In this document: piece by piece, positions 1-9,829 of the stretch
Position numbering within the stretch: position 1 is the stretch's first letter
How the letters are laid out: the number at the start of each line of letters is the position of its first letter
NCBI GenBank assembly: GCA_043381765.1
Contig: JBHJMP010001197.1
Coordinates: 1 to 21,213 of the forward strand
DNA length: 21,213 bases
Source of the DNA: Collodictyon triciliatum
Lineage: Eukaryota > CRuMs
Direction: 5' to 3'
Program-made: the position numbers and the translations under genes
The notes under the pieces: model-generated
Told to the model about the DNA's origin: nothing
Databases searched by the model: none
What the model saw: the letters and a program-made list of their open reading frames with translations, nothing else

Positions 1-2
1 TT

Positions 3-90
<88 letters not shown>

Positions 91-269
91 TCCTTCCTTT
101 CCTTTCCCTTCCTTTCCCTTCCTTTCCCTTCCTTTCCCTTCCTTTCCCTTCCTTTCCCTTCTTTCCCTTCTTTCCCCTTCTTTCCCCTTCTTTCCCCTTC
201 TTTCCCTTCTTTCTTTCTTTCTTTCCTTACTTTCCCTTTCTTTTCACTTCTTTTCCCTTTTTCTCGGAA
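1..269. repeat. Pyrimidine microsatellite, CTTT then CCTTTCCCTT units
   Basis: The window opens with an almost perfect (CTTT)n tract of about 90 bases. It passes into about seven copies of a 10-base unit CCTTTCCCTT (roughly 101-165) and then into degenerate CTTTCCC/CTTTCCCC units. It is wholly pyrimidine on the + strand. It ends just before a plausible splice acceptor (ttcag at 274-278) for the peptidase exon at 279, so it is probably inside an intron of that gene. The true length is unknown because the tract reaches the window edge. Confidence 0.95.
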
Positions 270-278
270 CACGTTCAG

Positions 279-3200
279 GTCCCCTTGTCAATGGATTCTT
301 TACCCTCTCCACTGAGGCGCATGACGATGATGGTTGTCCTCATACGTTGGAGCACCTGATTTTTTTGGGTATGTCTGAATGAAATGAACTCGTGAAAAGG
401 GGAAAAATATAAAAAGAACGAGTTTATTAATGGAGGATTATGTCGAATATCAAGCTGTGTTTCTTTCGACCTTTAATATCTCTCGAATGATGATCCATTT
501 TTATCACAAATATACTTACAAATCGGCACATTGAGTATGTATAATTCGTGTTAAATATTAGGTAGTGAAGAATACCCTTACAAGGTTTTGCTCTTTTATC
601 TGGCACATGGCCCTTTAGTGATGCGTCATTCTCCATAGATATTCAATATATCCGATAATAGATGTTAACTCAGATAAAAAACACACAACACATGTAATAA
701 ACTATTACATTTACCGAATATTCAAAAATTAAAAACTACATCAGGGTGTTCTCGACACATTAGCAAACAAGTGTCTGGCTCAAGGGACAAGTAAACTTCT
801 AATAACGAAAAAAAAAATCATTCTTATTTCTGCTGAATATAAACCTTTGAGAAATAGTGTGTCTATTTATTCATACATTTTATTCTCAGAACAATAAATT
901 GATGTACTGCATTCTTAATTTACAGATGCTTGGACTGGTATGTGAGGTTGACATGTTACTGGCTTACTAAATTCTATCCTACGCAAAACCTCAATCCCAT
1001 TATCTTTCCTATTATATGTAAATTAAAAGAGATGTTATATAAATAGAAAAGGGAAACGGAAATATACTTTGAATCTTTTACAATTGTGATTTCCTGTCAT
1101 CACTATACTTAAAATTAAATTTGTGTTAGCCACGGACCATACTTGCTACACAGTTAGCACAGTAAGTTGTAATGAAATACAGAATTTCGGTCTTAAATAA
1201 TTTTACATTCGTTCCTCTATGGCGACATGAATAGTAAAAAATTAATAAATATCCTCAAATGCATGAACAATTACCTAGGCTGGCAGTGAAGGGTTCCTGA
1301 CTCTTTTGCCAGGTGATATACACATACTTTACATACTTTAATAGTTTTATTGTGATATACTGAATTGGGTCAACAATTGACATCATGAAGAACTTTTTTT
1401 CTCAAAATTATTCCTATATTGCAAAACTCCTGACATGTGGTTCCCTACTTTTTCCTCATCTAGTGTATCTGGACCATATTCTATACCCTACCCTGACAGA
1501 ATCTGTAAATATATTGAAGCAAACGAAAAGAAAATGCAACCACACTACACTTTTATACATCAACAAACTCATATGTATTAGATGTTAGGATTTCCTACAC
1601 ATGCTTACCTTTGCTTCATTTATTGATTTTCTCTATCTTTCTTACACTTTAGAGCTTCCATACTGAAGTACATCATATCAACGGAGATGGAGTAAATGCA
1701 GGTGTCGTATATTCGGAAATGCAAGGTCGAGAAAACAACGTTGAATCAAGAATGTCGCTTTTGTAAGATTCATACCATACATTTATTAATTAATATATAT
1801 TTTTTGGAAACAAGTTTCAAATCGTTTCGGTTCATTAAAGAATCTTTGACATAAAGACTTGGCCGCCTTCTATATCCTGAAACTGGTTATGAATCAGAAA
1901 CAGGCGGACTAATGAAAAATCTACGCTCGCTGAATGCTGAAACGGGTAATATTATCATCTATAAATATACATGTAGTTGCTCATTCTTTTGTCTCAAACA
2001 TTACATCTGGTGTCGAAAACCAGAGAAAAGAAACATCATACAAATATGTAATACTTTACCAATATTATCTCTTGAGCTTAAAATGTTTATTTTTTAGTCA
2101 GACAATACCACCATGATTTCTACAGGTGAGAATACTTGTGATGCATTACAAAATACAAGAATGAAATAGCATATCAAGTTGAATAATTAATCATTCTAAT
2201 CATTTTGAAAACTTTTGCGAAGAGCCGAAAATTTATGTGTCATCGTGACGGGTGAGCTCGAAACAGAGTCTCTTCTGAAAGTCGTGGATTCATTTGACCA
2301 GAAAATTGCATCCAAAGGTCCACGTGTTCCTCATAAAAGGTACGTGTTGCCTCACTACATTTGAACGGTATAAACCATTCCCATATCGATTGGTTATATT
2401 TTGACACGGCCCAAAAATTCAAAAAAGTTTACTTTTAACAACTTTAATTGCAGACCTTGGTCGCATGAAATCCCACCTTTGCTCCAATCGCACTCTGAGA
2501 TAATCGAGTTCCCCACCGATGATGAATCTATTGGCTCTGTCTACGTCTCTTGGAGAGGTCCCTTCATCAACGACAACAAAAACTTGACATCTCTATCAAT
2601 TTTGTGGAAGTACCTCTCTGGTAATAGCATCTATATCATTCATCATCATTACATTACTGTCTCAAATAATCATTCTTTCCGCATGTTTCACCACTTTTAT
2701 GACACATTAATAATGCTGCATTTGACATAGAATCGGCTATATCGCCGTTAAGGCAAGAGTTTGTTGAAAACAGTAAGTAGTATTTTTTCTCCCCTTTTTA
2801 ATTGCCGCCCGGTACGTAGCCATTCTACTGACTTGAGTATATAGAATATAAGCACAACTCAAAGCATAAATTTATCAAATCTCTGCTTAAAATGCGCTAT
2901 TGTCGTCCCTAGATCCGGTTTGTGGCTCGGTAGAGTTTTCTGATTTTGACTACAAAGAGACAGGTTTGCCCCTATACCTCCTCATCTATTTAAATTTTAA
3001 TGATTTTGAGCATTCGTAAATCAAACAGAAAAACTAGAGTTAGTAGCACTCTACAAATGTCAATGATACCTTTCATTTTGTTTTAGCCTGGGTGGTTGAG
3101 TTTGGGGATGTCCTTACCGAGAAGCTAGATGAAATCCGACCTCGTCTCATGGATCTACTAAGTATTATTCATATTCTTTTAATCGAATAAAGTGGGGGAG

Positions 3201-6200
3201 GGGAGGGGGAGAAGTGTTTTTTCATATTTCTCCATTTATTCCATTTCCAAAACAAGTCAATGCAAGCTTGGTGATGACTTGTTCCTTGGAATCGACACTC
3301 ACAAATTCATCCGATTTCATTTCATTAATTCGAGTCCAAAAAATTTTCTTCATGTATTTTAAAATTGAATTGTTCAATTACAGCTAAAATCAGAAAAGAA
3401 GGTGTTGACATGTCCCGAATCAGGTAATTTTTGTTTCGCTTTTATAGCTTCAACAAACGAAGCTTCAAGCTATTCCTGTAACATGTACTGAGGTGACTTA
3501 CATACATATTCTTGCAGAGATCTGGTTGATAAAGCCATACTAGAGCATTATAACCAGCTGGAAGAGTCTCCTGCTGACCTATTTTCCGGTTGGACTCTTG
3601 ACAAGATTTCCCTCTATATATTTGACATATCCGATTTAACTCTGATAATCATATAAAGTACACAAATTCTTTGTAATGATAAAGAAAAAATCAATTGAAT
3701 TTTACTGTGATGTGCAAATAGGTGCTTTAATTGTGGATTTCTTATACTCAAATTCCCTCGACTGCTTGCCAGAGTCCATGAAAGTATAAATATTTTTATT
3801 CCTTTAATTTTAATCATGCTTCTAGCCGGTTAAGTTTGAGATTCATTTTTCTTATATTACAACAAAAAAAAAGTAAATAAATTAAATATCATGTAAGAAC
3901 CATCGCAATTAATATCTTATTAGATTATAAGTCGTCTTGAAGAACTGAAAGGGACAGAATCGCAGTACTGGACCTCACTAATCGATGAGTACCTCCTGAA
4001 GAGGCACTATGTCGAAATCAAGGTTTCCTTGGAAACCTTTCCGCTATTTAATATTTTCCACCCAGTATTCCTTTTTTTTTATTTTTTATTTTTATTCAGC
4101 GTAGATGTTAAATGAAAAATATCACTAGGGAAAGCCCAGCTCATCACTTTCGAAGAAAATAGCTGGTACATTAAAATCATATCATTCTGGTATTTGATAG
4201 AGTCTTACAAAAAAAAAAAAAAAACCACGCATTCGCTTTTAGATGAAGAGAAGGAGCGTATCCAAAAGCAAAAAGACAGTCTAGGTACTATATCACTTCT
4301 CTCAACTAACCAAATTATCCCCGCAATTTATTTGTCATTTCGTCTTATCAAACCCAAACTTATGTGGTTAATCAGGGGAAGAAAATCTGAAGCTCAAGGC
4401 CCTGGCCTTGGATGAAGCCAATAAAAAGAACAATACACCTGTCCCTGAGTCTCTCTTCTCTGCATTTCCAGCTCCAGACCCCAGCAAGGTGAGTCTTGAT
4501 TATCGAATATTTTTTTATATATTTTTCGCTCTAATGTCGGCTTTGATTAAGACTAAGATAACATCCATCAGGTTCCACTTTTTGAAGTTAAGACGAAGAA
4601 ATTTGATGTCGGCGAGTCAGTAAGTATATTTATAACTCATTTATAATTTATATATAATCAAGGTATGGCTATTAACATATTACCAAATTCATCAGGACGC
4701 TCCCGAAGATGCACTACCGTTCTACCTTCAGGCATTCAGCATCCTTATATAAATACATATTCACTTTTTTTCATTACTTTGACATAATACAATTATTCAT
4801 GTCCAAATACAACCATCGGTTGCTGTAAGAGAACCTGATTTTTGTCTACTAACAACATCAACTACCACCCTACCCCAGCTGGATGCAGTGGAAACGAAAT
4901 TTGTTACTGTATCCATATTCATCGATACTTCTAATATCTCAGCCGAATTGAGACCATACTTGGAACTGTATCTAGATGTCTGTGTTGTTTTACTCTGGTG
5001 CTTACCTTAAGCCCAGTAGCCACATTACCTTTATTATTCAACTTCAATATATCTTCTTTTTCTTTTTCTTTTTCTTTTTCTTTTTCTTTTTCTTTTTCTT
5101 TTTCTTTTTCTTTTTCTTTTTCTTTTTCTTTTTCTTTTTCTTTTTCTTTTTCTTTTTCTCCCTTGGTCTTTTTCTCAAACTGGTTAACGTGAGACTTACG
5201 GCTACACTCTCAAAATAGCTGATGTTTGAGCTTCCTATGCTGAGGGATGGAATCTTAGTTCCGTACGAAAAAGTTATCTCTGAACTAGAGGCAGATACAG
5301 TGGGCTACGAGAATTCTATCGGACTGTCAAGTTCTGGGTAAGAAAAGTTGATATTGTCGTCTATATCAGAAACATTAGCACACATGCTTTATTCTTCGCT
5401 GTTTTATTATTCATTCATCGCGTCCCTAATGATTGAATGTAAGATGACCACAGCTCCCTTTTAATTGCAGATCTTTTACATGCGGCTCATTCTCTCAGTT
5501 ATTGTCTTTGAAATTGAAAGCTCCAGAAAAAAAATATGATGCAATTTTGAAATGGACGCGTGACATTTTATTCAATTCTAAATTTACCATCGAACGTGTG
5601 AAAGTATCCCTCAGCAAGCTTTTAAATGAGGTTATATTCTTTTGTTTACCCTTTTAATTATTTATTAACTACACAAATATTAAATTTGGTTCATTTTCTG
5701 CACTTTGAATCGAATAAAGGAAAAAATTTTGGTTCATTTTGGATTACTCTTATCATATGATGCTTCGATTATTGAAGAAATAATTAATTATCCGCCTTGG
5801 GAAAATTAAATCTTATCAAACCAAATCAAGACCTTTTCATTCAGTATATATGATTAGGCAATCAGTTCGAAGCGAAATGGCTCTACTATGTCTCGCGCTG
5901 CCTTAAGAACTCTCCTATTCGATGAGAAGAAAAGTAATCTGAATGCTGTTAACGTCTTAAATCAAGTAACATTTTACTTCCCCCTCGATCTATAAAGTTG
6001 TGTTTTGTGACCATAACCATCCTGAAAAAAATAATAATACTCATCCCCTACTCTGTCGTTTGTCTCCTATCCCTTTCATCCTTTAGCTCGTATTTCTCCA
6101 AGGTCTCAAAGAGTCATCTGAATCCAACGCTGCTCGTATAACTGGTATTTTTTTATATTGAAAAAATGCAATCCAAACAATCCAATAATTTTCTCATTTT

Positions 6201-8782
6201 AAACTGGGTTTTATTAGAATTTTGGTATATGGTTTCTATATAATTTTGCCTTCGCTTTTGCTCTTGCTTTTGTTTGTTTGTATTTTTTTTTGTTTTTTTG
6301 TTTTTTTGTTTTTTTGTTTTTGTTTTTGTTTTTGTTTTTGTTTTTGTTTTTGTTTTTGTTTTTGTTTTTGTTTTTGTTTTTGTTTTTGTTTTTGTTTTTG
6401 TTTTTGTTTTTTGCTTGCTCTTTGATTTGCTTTATTTCATCACAATACTGGCCCATGTTAAAATTCTAGAAAAGCTGAACGAGCTTCGAGCTGCTCTACT
6501 ACAACCTTTAACCATGTATGCCCATGTGTCGGGGTCTTCGGATGTTATTGGACTGGGGACCGTATGAATATTTCTGAGAAAGAAGAAAAATGCATCAGAA
6601 TGCCTATATTTGAAAAGTCTAGAAACCATATTTAATTCATCTCTTATCCACACTTCTTATAAAAACAATTTAATCGGTTCAGAAACCTTGGGCTGCCATC
6701 TTTGGGGCATCTTGCATGGTTCGAGTGACAATTTATATGAGCGATATATTTGAGATTGAAGACAGCAATTCTTGATATCAGTATAACTATTATTTAAATT
6801 CAATGTACCTTCGAAATTTAGGGAGATGTGAAATACAATCACAAAGATTCTGTTCCATACTCGTATGCTTTACTCACGGACAAAGCTCTTGGTGGTTCAA
6901 AGAAGGCATCTAGCATAAATACTGACGACATTAATTTATTCATTTTTATATATGTGGAAGTGTCTTGTCCCTTCAAAGCTTTATTAACCAGATATTTCCA
7001 GTTGCAAGTATCGTATATAACATATTTCTAACCCCTATAATTTTTTACATGAATAGATTGGCTATGTTTTCCCAATACCCTCCATCGAAAGTGGGTTCCT
7101 CGCTAAGTCATGCACTGGGCCTCAGGGTTTTCAGAATCACGTATACACTCTACATAATTTTCTTTGAGTTAAATCACATCCTTTCTTTTATTAGCGCTCT
7201 GATACCCCATCTATCAATCACACAACCAGCGTACAGAGGGCACTCAAAAAACACAGACGATTCATTTACTTTTCTTTTTTATCGGAACTTGGTCGATTAA
7301 AAAATATCACAAATAACTAGGATACGCTCCCTCTGCGCGTCCTTATCGAATACTTAACAAACCTAGAGGGGCCTATGTGGAGGGAAATTAGAGGTCTAAT
7401 ACCATTTGTTTCGTTTCGCTCATTTATCGTAATTTCCTTCTTTCCTTCTTTCCCTTTTTCCCTTCTTTCCTTCTTTCCTTCTTTCCTTCTTTCCTTCTTC
7501 CCTTTTTCCTTTTTCATCTTCGTAGTATTTTGCCAATTTTTTTTCTCTTCAGTAAAGGTATGTTTTGACAGTTTATTGAATTATCACTACCGTTTCACAT
7601 ATGAATAAAATTGCCTTAGGACTTGGTTTGGCATACTCTTACTCTAGTTTTGTCAACCACGAGGATGGTCTTCTGTACTTCGTATTGTATAGAGCATCCA
7701 ATCTCCTACAGGCATACTCCCAAGCAAAGACTATCGTGAAGGAATTCTCCGAGGGAAAGGTAAATTTGAGACATTAACACCGAATTTTAGTCTTTTCGTT
7801 TGCTTTTTTTCACCCAATCAGATATGATGAACCAATATTTCGCTCTAAAATACATATGTGAAAAGGAAAAGGAACCAATTTTCTTTATTCCATTCTAGCG
7901 AGTCTTCAATGACACCGAAATAGGTGGAGCGAAGGCGTCCGTTATTTTCGAGATTATCTCTCAACAGGTTCAGTAAAGCTTTCTCATCATACAGTTCACG
8001 CAATCAACATCGTTATTTTTGTAATCTTGTCTAGCAACTCTAATCCTTTTCGAATATATTACTTTGCAGCTGAACTCCTTTATTCACTATATTTCTCTGT
8101 CATCGCGGCTGCTTATTTGTCTTTTAGGAAACTGTTGGCGCAGCCGCATCCCACTCCATGGAAAATTACTTCAAGCGCGTGCCTCTTACTCACGACAAAG
8201 AACTTCTCTCTCGAGTAAAGGTGCTACTTTTACATTTATATATATATATTTAATATCAGCCCCACTTCAAATTTCAGGCAATCCATAGTGTGCTGAGCTC
8301 TAGGTTCCGTTAATCGGATACAATTTTTTTTTGTATAATCAAAGCAAAACACCACCGCTTCTAGGCCATCAGACCTGGGGACCTTATGCTTTCTTTGAAA
8401 ACGTTTTATCTGCGACTTTTTGATGAAGACTCCAGCACGCTGACATTCTGCGTAAACCCGGCTGCTGTAGACTCAGTAACCTCAGGTAAATTACCGGAAA
8501 ACAAAGATTTTTCGTGCTATTTATTCTTCATATCTTTTGCTATGTAAATGGTGGGGTACCGATTTTACAACTTCCTGCTATATGGTTACGCACTCCATAG
8601 CCTTCCTTTCCGAGCACCAGTTGGAAGTAAAACTCCTTCCTGCTGCCGAGGGCATTGACTTTGAGAAGAAGAAAAAGAAGGACGAAGGGAGCTCAAGTGG
8701 TTCGGACAGTAGCGACGACGAAGACGAAGACGATGAAGGTGATGAAAGCGACGAAAGCGAGGATGATGGCGATGATGAGTAA
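279..8782 (+). CDS. M16 family zinc metallopeptidase, yeast YOL098C type, 39 exons, 5' partial
   Basis: This is a cytosolic-type insulinase-superfamily peptidase. Exon 1 carries the inverted zinc motif HTLEH; exon 8 carries YSEMQ, whose Glu is the likely third zinc ligand. Family landmarks follow in order: YPYK, GTNAWT, VYLDHILYPTLTES, GGLMKNLR, SWRGPF, GKPSSS, ELRPYLELYLD, SSKRNGSTM, YLTNLEGPMWREIRG. Exons by phase matching: 279-368, 562-584, 745-790, 926-937, 1130-1161, 1279-1312, 1464-1504, 1653-1762, 1857-1945, 2098-2125, 2223-2339, 2454-2620, 2731-2772, 2913-2963, 3087-3161, 3384-3423, 3518-3588, 3722-3783, 3924-4022, 4129-4165, 4243-4284, 4376-4488, 4572-4619, 4696-4731, 4879-4977, 5219-5337, 5473-5630, 5858-5965, 6087-6144, 6470-6561, 6682-6717, 6822-6905, 7057-7140, 7321-7393, 7620-7759, 7899-7967, 8128-8220, 8365-8485, 8601-8782. 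The total of about 1,000 residues is near the family's usual length. The last exon adds a Lys run and a Ser/Asp/Glu tail before TAA. The N-terminus lies off the left edge. Exons 27 and 32 are least certain. Substrate unknown. Confidence 0.9.
926..937 (+). other. 12-nt microexon of the M16 peptidase gene
   Basis: The 12 bases between tttacag and gtatgtgag complete the Asn codon begun in the exon ending at 790, encode Ala-Trp-Thr, and give the first base of the next codon, completed at 1130. The resulting NAWT followed by ATDHT is the expected conserved stretch of this peptidase family. The flanking acceptor and donor are both canonical. Dropping the exon would delete four conserved residues in frame. 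Confidence 0.85.
4732..4878 (+). other. Probable GC-AG intron
   Basis: The exon ending CTTCAG at 4731 (protein PFYLQ) must join the exon starting CTGGAT at 4879 (protein LDAVETKFV) to keep the family alignment and phase 0. The bases after 4731 are gcattc, with no GT close by that keeps the frame. The acceptor, ccccag, is normal. The intron therefore appears to use a GC donor, and the exon side ends in CAG as GC donors usually require. Confidence 0.65.
5056..5159 (+). repeat. (CTTTTT)n microsatellite in an intron
   Basis: About 17 nearly perfect CTTTTT units lie in the intron 4978-5218 of the peptidase gene, about 60 bases before its acceptor (caaaatag). In some frames it reads as poly-Phe or Ser-Phe, but these are repeat artefacts. 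Confidence 0.97.
6271..6411 (+). repeat. (GTTTTT)n microsatellite in an intron
   Basis: A lead-in of G plus seven T units passes into about 16 units of GTTTTT, inside the intron 6145-6469. Like the other intronic repeats of this gene, it is T-rich on the sense strand and contains almost no A. Long ORFs here on both strands (Phe/Val/Cys or Lys/Asn repeats) are not genes. Confidence 0.97.
6906..7056 (+). other. Possible second GC-AG intron
   Basis: The exon starting at 6822 must end in phase 0 to join 7057 (IGYVFPIPSIESGF). The available GT sites nearby (6890s) give phase 1. AAGAAG followed by gcatct at 6906 gives phase 0 and resembles the GC donor at 4732 (gcattc). A later GT near 6953 or 6961 would also keep phase 0, but would add an A+T-rich stretch that reads like intron. 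Confidence 0.4.
7434..7515 (+). repeat. (CCTTCTTT)n pyrimidine microsatellite in an intron
   Basis: A run of CCTTCTTT-like units, interrupted by CCCTTTTTC, sits inside the intron 7394-7619. It is purely pyrimidine on the sense strand, like the repeats at 1-269 and 5056-5159. Confidence 0.95.
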
Positions 8783-9404
8783 TTCAACAAAACAACGCTC
8801 ATCTATAGCCGGATACATCATCCCAGACTACCGGAAGGAAATGATTTCTCATGAGAGGGATGACCCTCCGGGCCTCCATCCCTATCACCTGCACTTGGAT
8901 AGAATAAACTATCCGCCCACATTCCACCCAAACTCACCACCATCTGCTCATGCACTCATTTGTCCACAAAAAAAAATGTGCTTGCTTTGTTGGTGCAACA
9001 ATGAATATAAATTCCAGAAAAAGATAAACTAAAAATAGAACATCATCGAATATCATCACATACAGCAATGTGGGTCCGATGTCGATAAAAGCCTGTTTGG
9101 TGCGGCCATTTAAACTCTCTCTTCACTAGCGCATCATGATGTTTCGAGCTTCCCGTGCGATTGCGGTTGTGTCTGTGCTCTGCCTCAAAGTCGCGGCGAC
9201 TGAATAGAGGCCTGGACACTGATACGGCACAGTCCCTCACGCGAATGAATGAGTAGTTTTGTCCTGATCTATATTCTGCCGGCTCTGTCCCTCCTGTTGG
9301 CTTTGGCGCAGATCATTTTTGACTCGCACATAACAGAGCCTCAATAAATGATCCTGGCCTACCTGAAATCAAAATATCGAAAAGAATATTGATCTATTGC
9401 CGAA

Positions 9405-9435
<31 letters not shown>

Positions 9436-9751
9436 NATTTTTTTTAGATTTTTATATTTTTTTTCTCAAACCTTTTTTTTTTTTTTTTTTTTTTTTTTTG
9501 AATAAGGTAGTCTGCTCCCATGTCGTGCTGAAAAAATCGTGCGCGCATTTTTCCGCGCCCAAGATCACCTCCACACTTGCGGGGGAAAAAAAACTCAACT
9601 AGACTACAATGATTTTTTTCCCCAAAAAACAAAAAACTGAATATTCTGACCTTAACACAATAGCAAATAGTCTGCAAGGAAGAAACCGCCTGTACCTCAG
9701 TCACAAACGTTGAGAACAGAACCAACGAGAGATACCCCCTGCCGAGCAAAG
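8783..9751. other. Intergenic region between the two genes
   Basis: I see no convincing conserved gene here. An AATAAA at 8903-8908 lies about 120 bases after the peptidase stop and is the best candidate poly(A) signal; another AATAAA is at 9343-9348. Two poly-T runs follow (9408-9435 and 9473-9499). A 23-codon ORF at 9136-9207 begins with two Met codons and looks like a signal peptide, but stops at once. The last part (9500-9751) should hold the promoter and 5' UTR of the downstream gene; no TATA element stands out. Confidence 0.7.
9408..9499. repeat. Two poly-T runs flanking one N
   Basis: There is a run of 28 T (9408-9435), one N at 9436, an A/T-rich spacer, and a second run of 27 T (9473-9499). 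The N marks uncertain homopolymer sequence. These could be dA:dT tracts upstream of the next gene, or A-tails of inserted sequence read on the - strand. I see no target-site duplication or element body to support the second reading. Confidence 0.9.
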
Positions 9752-9829
9752 ATGCGTCCAACCCGCTTGGGCCAGACACTCGTGGGTATCATTGTCCTTG
9801 TCTTGCTTTCGTCTTATGCAACTGCACTG
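9752..9829 (+). other. Signal peptide coding segment
   Basis: Residues 1-26 have a basic start (MRPTR), a hydrophobic core (VGIIVLVLLSSY) and a small-residue cleavage region (ATA before LIDQ). This is a standard N-terminal secretion signal and supports choosing 9752 as the start rather than the upstream in-frame TTG at 9710. Confidence 0.85.

Noticed and set aside
1-269. CRISPR-like or satellite array
   Set aside because: The units are simple-sequence microsatellite without spacers.
4976-6456. Poly-Phe, Ser-Phe, Cys-Phe and Lys-Asn ORFs
   Set aside because: Products of the CTTTTT and GTTTTT microsatellites inside introns of the peptidase gene.
8655-9032. 125-residue ORF overlapping the peptidase's last exon
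   Set aside because: Out-of-frame reading of the acidic tail codons, running into the 3' UTR.
9043-9240. 65-residue minus-strand ORF in the intergenic region
   Set aside because: No motif, biased Arg/His composition and no supporting context.
9710-9751. Start of the giant ORF at 9710
   Set aside because: The base triplet at 9710 is TTG, not ATG. The first ATG is at 9752, in a good context and directly opening a signal peptide.
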